Assembly: GCF_032854445.1 (NCBI RefSeq)
Contig: NC_088296.1
Coordinates: 20,451,853-20,515,852 of the forward strand
Length of the DNA stretch: 64,000 nt
Origin: Liolophura sinensis
Lineage: Eukaryota > Mollusca > Polyplacophora > Chitonida > Chitonidae
Direction of reading: 5' to 3'
Shown: piece after piece, positions 35,701 through 41,700 of the stretch
How the letters are laid out: every line of letters begins with the position of its first letter
How positions within the stretch are numbered: position 1 is the stretch's first letter
Position numbers and translations under genes: made by a program
Notes under the pieces: model-generated
The model's database searches: none
What the model was told of the DNA's origin: nothing
Seen by the model: only the letters and a program-made list of their open reading frames with translations

Positions 35701-38700
35701 TTTGATCAATAGGATTCTAAAAATGGGCAAAGTGAGTAAATCATGAAATTTCACATCAGATTAAATAAACGTTGAAGTCCATGTGAATTGCTTGGTTTTT
35801 GTTTCTTTGTGTGAGCTGGCGTAAAAAAAATTTTCTTGGCTTTCTTCGTGGGGCTTCACCAGGGAATCAGGAGATTTAGTAGCCTGCTGTGGTCAAGTCA
35901 TTGGTGATAGGTGTCAAAACAACTGTGTTGGGTTGAGCTCGAATTGGGGGGGGCTCAAAGCACAACACCAAACAACAATGACATCATTTCTGACCAGGGA
36001 TAAAAAATATGCTGACTACAAGATAGACCGACTATTAATGAATTTAAAAAATATGTCTCAGAAAGTTTTTGTTCTCCATAGCTCATCTTTTGAAGTATAT
36101 AGTAAATACCCCATAGTACACAGATAGCCAATCATAGAGTTGGAGTGGCCACGCATAGTACACAGATAGCCAATTACAGGGCTGCATTGCCCCCCCCCCC
36201 CCAAAAGTACACAGATAGCCAATCACAGGGCTGCATTGCCCCCCCCCCCCCCTTGTACACAGACAGCCAATCACAGGGTTGCAGTGGTCCTCCATAGTAC
36301 ACAGATAGTCACTCATCAGTAGCGATTTGCATATCAAAGACCAAGGAAGTCCTTTACCTCATAGCTCAACATTTTGTTCAGCAGTTCCCTGCCATAGTAT
36401 ATGGATTGCCAAATGCAGTTTGCGATTGGCATATCACAGACCTTTGTGCCTGAACTCCCCCCACAGTGTCTTTTTAGCACCACAATGATTTACAACTCTT
36501 ATAACACACGAAGTCACTGCTCTGCAATCCTTACGCATATGATAAACTATCACAGTTGTGACAGTATAATAATTTTTGTCTTTCATGTTGATTTAATGGC
36601 AAGACCTTAGCACTATGTAATTGGAAGGTAATATCTGTATCTGACAAGTGTCAGTCATTGTACTGTTTTTTTTATAGGTTTGGAGGTCAATATTTATAGG
36701 GTTAGAGGTCAATATTTATAGGGTTAGAGGTCAATATAGGGTTAGAGGTCAATATTTATAGGGTTAGAGGTCAATATTTGACTGATCACTTGAGTTAAAC
36801 ATTATGCAGCTTTCCAAACTGATCAATAATTCCGGTATTCTTTTTTTTTTGTATTTGTTTTTTTTTTTCTTGGGGCATATCATTTTATTTTCCTGCAAAC
36901 AATGCACTTTTATAGTGCCGTTTCATGTATCTGTTAAACATTGGTGTTGGACAGTTCCCTCAGCCCCCGTGGATATTGAGTGGACGCTCAAAACCCCGAC
37001 GGAAATCCGAATCTCATGGAGTCCACCTCGAAACACAAATGGCAAGATCGTATCCTACGAGATTAGCTACAGGGACAAACAGACTGAGGACTGGAAAAAG
37101 ATCATTCAGAATGGTGAGTGGTTCAAACCCGACTCTGGGCATGGAATTTGTGGATTCTTCTTGACTGTTAGAGAGACCTTAGGGACAGTGAGTTGTCAGC
37201 AACACTTGACATGTTGGTCTGAAGACCCACTTGACCACGGTACACTTGGGAGTTCGTCAAGTCTCTTGCCAAAGGTCAGGGGTTTATTCTGAGCACTTCA
37301 GTTTTCCTCTACCCACCAACACTGACCCTGAAAAGGTATTTATTTATTTATTTGGTTAATGTTTTATACCATATTCAAGAATATTTCACTTATACAGCGG
37401 AGGGCAGAATTATGGCCGGAGGAAACCAGGCAGAGCCTGGAGGAAACCCACAACCATCCACAGGTTGTGAAAAAGGTTTGAGTATGGCATGAAACCTTCT
37501 TCGAAAAAGGTCATTTGCCAAAAATGTGGGTGGCACCCTCCACTGTCAAAAAATTGCAGTTGTTGAAAACTTCCGTGAGCAGTAAGGAAGTGTGGCCGGC
37601 CAAGCTTGGTAGGCGTGAAAACTTTTGATGTGGGAGGCATGAAAACTTTTGATGTGGGAGGAAAGTGTGGGTGAGAATTACACAGTTCTCTGGCTGTAAT
37701 GTTTACATCTGGATTATTGCCCTGAAATGTAAAAACTGGTGGAAACTGAATTCTCAGTTGATAAAGAAAACTTATACTTATTGTAGAGTTAACAGGTTAT
37801 TTAATACTGAGAGAAATCAATATATAATTTGCTTGTTGGTGCGTTTATATCTTTGAGTACACTTGTACTAATTGGTGCAGGACATTGTCCTTGTCCAGCT
37901 GATTATTTGTGTGATAAAAAACATCAAGAGGAGAAATGAAAGAAAAAATGGAAAGACAAAAAATGCAATTTGATACAAAGTGGATCATAAATAATCGATG
38001 AAATATCTAATATTTCATTTCAGGCTCGGCAAGTTCGCACTCTGTGAAGGAATTATACAAGAAGGAGTATTTGTTCAAAGTCAGGGCTGTGACAAGCAAA
38101 GGAGCTGGGAATTTCTCTACCATCTTACCTGTGCTGATCCCTGGAAAAGCCAGTACCTTGGCCCCTTCTCCTCCAACTGAAAGTAAGCAGTATGTATGTG
38201 GAAGACCAGGGTTCAAATCCTGGCATGGACATGCCTTTAACGGTGGAGAAAACATAAAAATTAAACAAAATTCAGATGAAAGAGAATGTGAAAAGTTAGT
38301 TGTAAATGTGATCTTCAATATTTTTTCTTAAACAGAAAAAGCTAACAAATGCGGTCAACCTGGATTATATGTTCATATTTATATTTTTAATATATTCATA
38401 AATATTATTAAAATTTAGATTAAGTGCGTATGTTTAGATATTAACAACAGATTTACATTCAAATGAATTTTTTAGACATGCATCACATTCTTATTAAGAG
38501 CATTATAATGCAAAGACGATACAAATGTGGTCCCAAACAACCACCAGACACAAATATTTTCCAAGAAAAACCTGAAAGACCCGGAAAAGAAAAAATTATT
38601 GAAGAACTTGTTTGCAAATAAGTTTTAACACTCGTTCATCTGATTTTGGCATCATTTTTATGTTCTTTTCTCTTTTAAAAAAAGATATACATCTTCATAA

Positions 38701-41700
38701 AAAAGATATATTTCTGTTTTTGTGTGTGTGTGTTTGAAATAGGATGACAAATTGGTGATAATTTCTGGTCAGGTGTCTTAATTTTTTATGCTTTTAATGC
38801 TATTGACCGACCCTGATGGCACAGTTGGTCGAGTGTCCGCCTCGGGAGCGGTAGATCCATGGTCCATCCTAGGTCGAGTGACACCTAAGACTCTAAAAGA
38901 GGAAGTTGTAACTTCCTCGTTTGACGTTCAGCATTAAGGGGATAGTGCAACGACTGGTTGACTTGATCAGTATAATGGCTTGGTCGGAGCGGCTTACTTG
39001 CCTTCGGTAAGTCGTCTCAGTGAAGCAGCTCTAGATAAAAGAGCGGTGGAAATCTGTCCTGCAACAGGACACATTACATACACTATTAAGGATTCCTTCG
39101 ACATCACATGTTAAGTGCGATGTTCATGGATCGTTCATGGAGTGGCAAAAGTCACATTTTGTGATCACAAGAAACCTGTGAAATGCAAAATCAGTATACA
39201 TGGGAAGGTCTGTCAGCAACCTGCCTATGGTCATTGTTTTTCTTTCCCTAGCTCTGCCTGGCTTCCTCACACCATAATGCTGGACACTGTCGTATAAGTG
39301 AAATATTTTTGAGCGTGGTGTAGAACACCAATCAATCAAATAAAACTGACAGAGTGACGCTATTATTTGCAGTAGGGTCAGGTAACACCCAACGAAGAAT
39401 GTGTTAAGGGTAGCCTCAATATTATGGGAGGCTAAGACACACAAGGTGTTGGTTCCACCCCACGCTTTGACAGTAAATCCTCGAGGTTTCTTACTGTAAG
39501 GCAGGGCTGTAGGGCCCCCATCTATACATTTTTCTTTTTCTTAAATATACACATACGCTGAATATATTATTATATTTAGTAGTCCGTTTCCGCTAACTCT
39601 CTGTGTAAGTTACGCATTTGCAACAATTGTCAGTGCACTCGTCTGACGTTGATTTGGGAAAGAACTCCAGAGGGAGTCCATATATGATGTCCTGTACATC
39701 CAGTGGCTTGTGTATGAGCTGCCTCATATATATATCCGGTGTTACATTACCACCATCATCTGTTCCCGTCTCCCACTGTACCCTACATGTACTTCTCTTG
39801 CTGGTTGGGACAGCTGCAGGAACCACACTATTGGCGGTGTCCTTGCTATTTGTATGTGTAAATGTATGCACCTTCACTTTTCGAACTACATGATGCTTTA
39901 TCTCACTTTATACATATATTTATGTATTTTGTAGATAGGGCTTTGAAGTACAGGTTTCCTGTGAAGGCTTTGGGGAAGAATAGTGTCCTTGTAAATTGAC
40001 CAGGCTGCCTTTGATAAATAATGATAGTATTATTACAATTATTATACTCTTGTGTTGTTGGTGTGCATTAGTGGGAGATATGACTTTCGTTCGGCCTGTA
40101 TATGAAGTACATATACATTTGTGGGAAAGATTGTCAGTTACCTGCCTGTGGCGGGAATTTAAAGTAATTCAGAATCAAACTCAGATCAGCTGATTGGCTA
40201 TAAGATGAGAATAATTGGCTATAGAATTTGCCACCAGTGAGGATCCAATATTAGTATAAGGTGACTGGGTGTGGTGTCATGTCTGGTGCCTTTGGCATAA
40301 TACTGCAGTGGAGGCAGTGTTTACTCTGGGCTGCATAGACCCAGTATATGTACACATACTTAATGACTCCTCCTCATCACATGACTGAAAAATTGGTAAA
40401 TATGGCATAAACCCCAAGCATTCATACATACACACCACTAGTGATGAAGTGTGTGTGTGTGTAGCGGGGGGAGAACTGCCTTTATAATTTGCTTGCGAGA
40501 AAACCTTTTCCATCACTAACATTTCTATGTGTTGTTGCTGTTGTTGTGCCTAGGTACACTAAGGGAGCCAGTGTTTGACATGAAGCTGGTAATCATCATC
40601 TGCCTGGTGATAGCTGCCATTATCATCGCCATATTTGTGGTGGTGATTATCATCAGATACCGGTAAGATTTGCCGGCCAATCTCGTCGGCGATGTCACTA
40701 AAACTTGTCTCTGGCAGTAAAGCGTTGAAATTGATGTGGAAAGCATTTTCTCAGCGATAGAAACATGTAGTAACTGAAGGTATTTCTTCTCACCGTTTTC
40801 TGTTGCCTTTCATCTGAGGCACAAATTGTTCTTTACTTCAAGGTCAAATTTGCCATTTAAAAAGATACAGAATTGCAGCTTGTGGAGATAGGGTTTCCTT
40901 GGTTAAACCTCACAGCTGTGGTCACGCTTGAATAAATTAGATGTACCTAAAATTTAGCTTTGTCTGGGCATAAACTGGACTTGTCTATCTCTAACACCAG
41001 CCAGTTGGAAATGATTCTCTGTCCCTTTAATGCACATGAGTAAAGTTTGCAAGAAATTTTATTTTCTTCCCTAAACACCTGGTGTGACTTCATAGGTGAC
41101 ATGTCTTACTGGTATGATCCAAAAAACCTATCTGTCAATCCAGAATATTTGACCGCATTCAATACAGAGAGAAAAGGCCTGAATAAAAACTAACTACGTT
41201 CAGATAAAGTAGTCTTTCTTCCAAAACTTACTTCGTTTATTACTTGGTCTTCTTCGTTACTGTTTTGTTATTAGGTGTTTCAATGCATGCGGCCGTCGAC
41301 CACCCCGACGTGCCCATAGCAACCATCGTCCTCCAGTTTGCGCTGGTAACGGAAATCTTAACCACCACAGCAGTCACCATGCCAACGGCCACGCCGTTCA
41401 AGTGCCCGCTGATGAAGTCCAGCTAGATACCTACTTCAACATTCTGCCCACGCTGCCGGAGAACGAAAACCTGGATGCTAAGGTCCGTGAAAAAGTATCT
41501 ATTACAAATGGAACTTCAGAAGGTGTTGAACGTGGTGGCAAATTGATGATAGTGTCAGACATGATTATGGCCATGGTTGGATATTACAGATGATATATTC
41601 GGAATTATGTTTATGTTTGAAACTATCTTGTAGTTCACTGTGAAGATCAGCCGTTGCTTGTCTGAAAACCCCTCAGGCTATTTCTTAACTTCAGTTTCCT

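Larger units (their letters stand above)
35427..36954. other. Intron 13, repeat-rich
   Basis: Contains a SINE-A tail (35545-35624), a C-tract repeat (36117-36315) and a 22-bp repeat (36676-36780). No additional FN3 exon was seen. Confidence 0.7.
38183..40553. other. Intron 15, the longest intron
   Basis: Contains SINE-B (38805), SINE-A (39198), SINE-C (40232) and a tRNA-like T-arm (GGGTTCAAATCCTGG near 38210) just after the donor. No FN3-like exon was seen on either strand, which supports the count of five. Confidence 0.7.

Noticed and set aside
38195-38225. tRNA gene just after exon 15
   Set aside because: Only a T-arm (GGGTTCAAATCC) is present; no A-box or cloverleaf 5' half.
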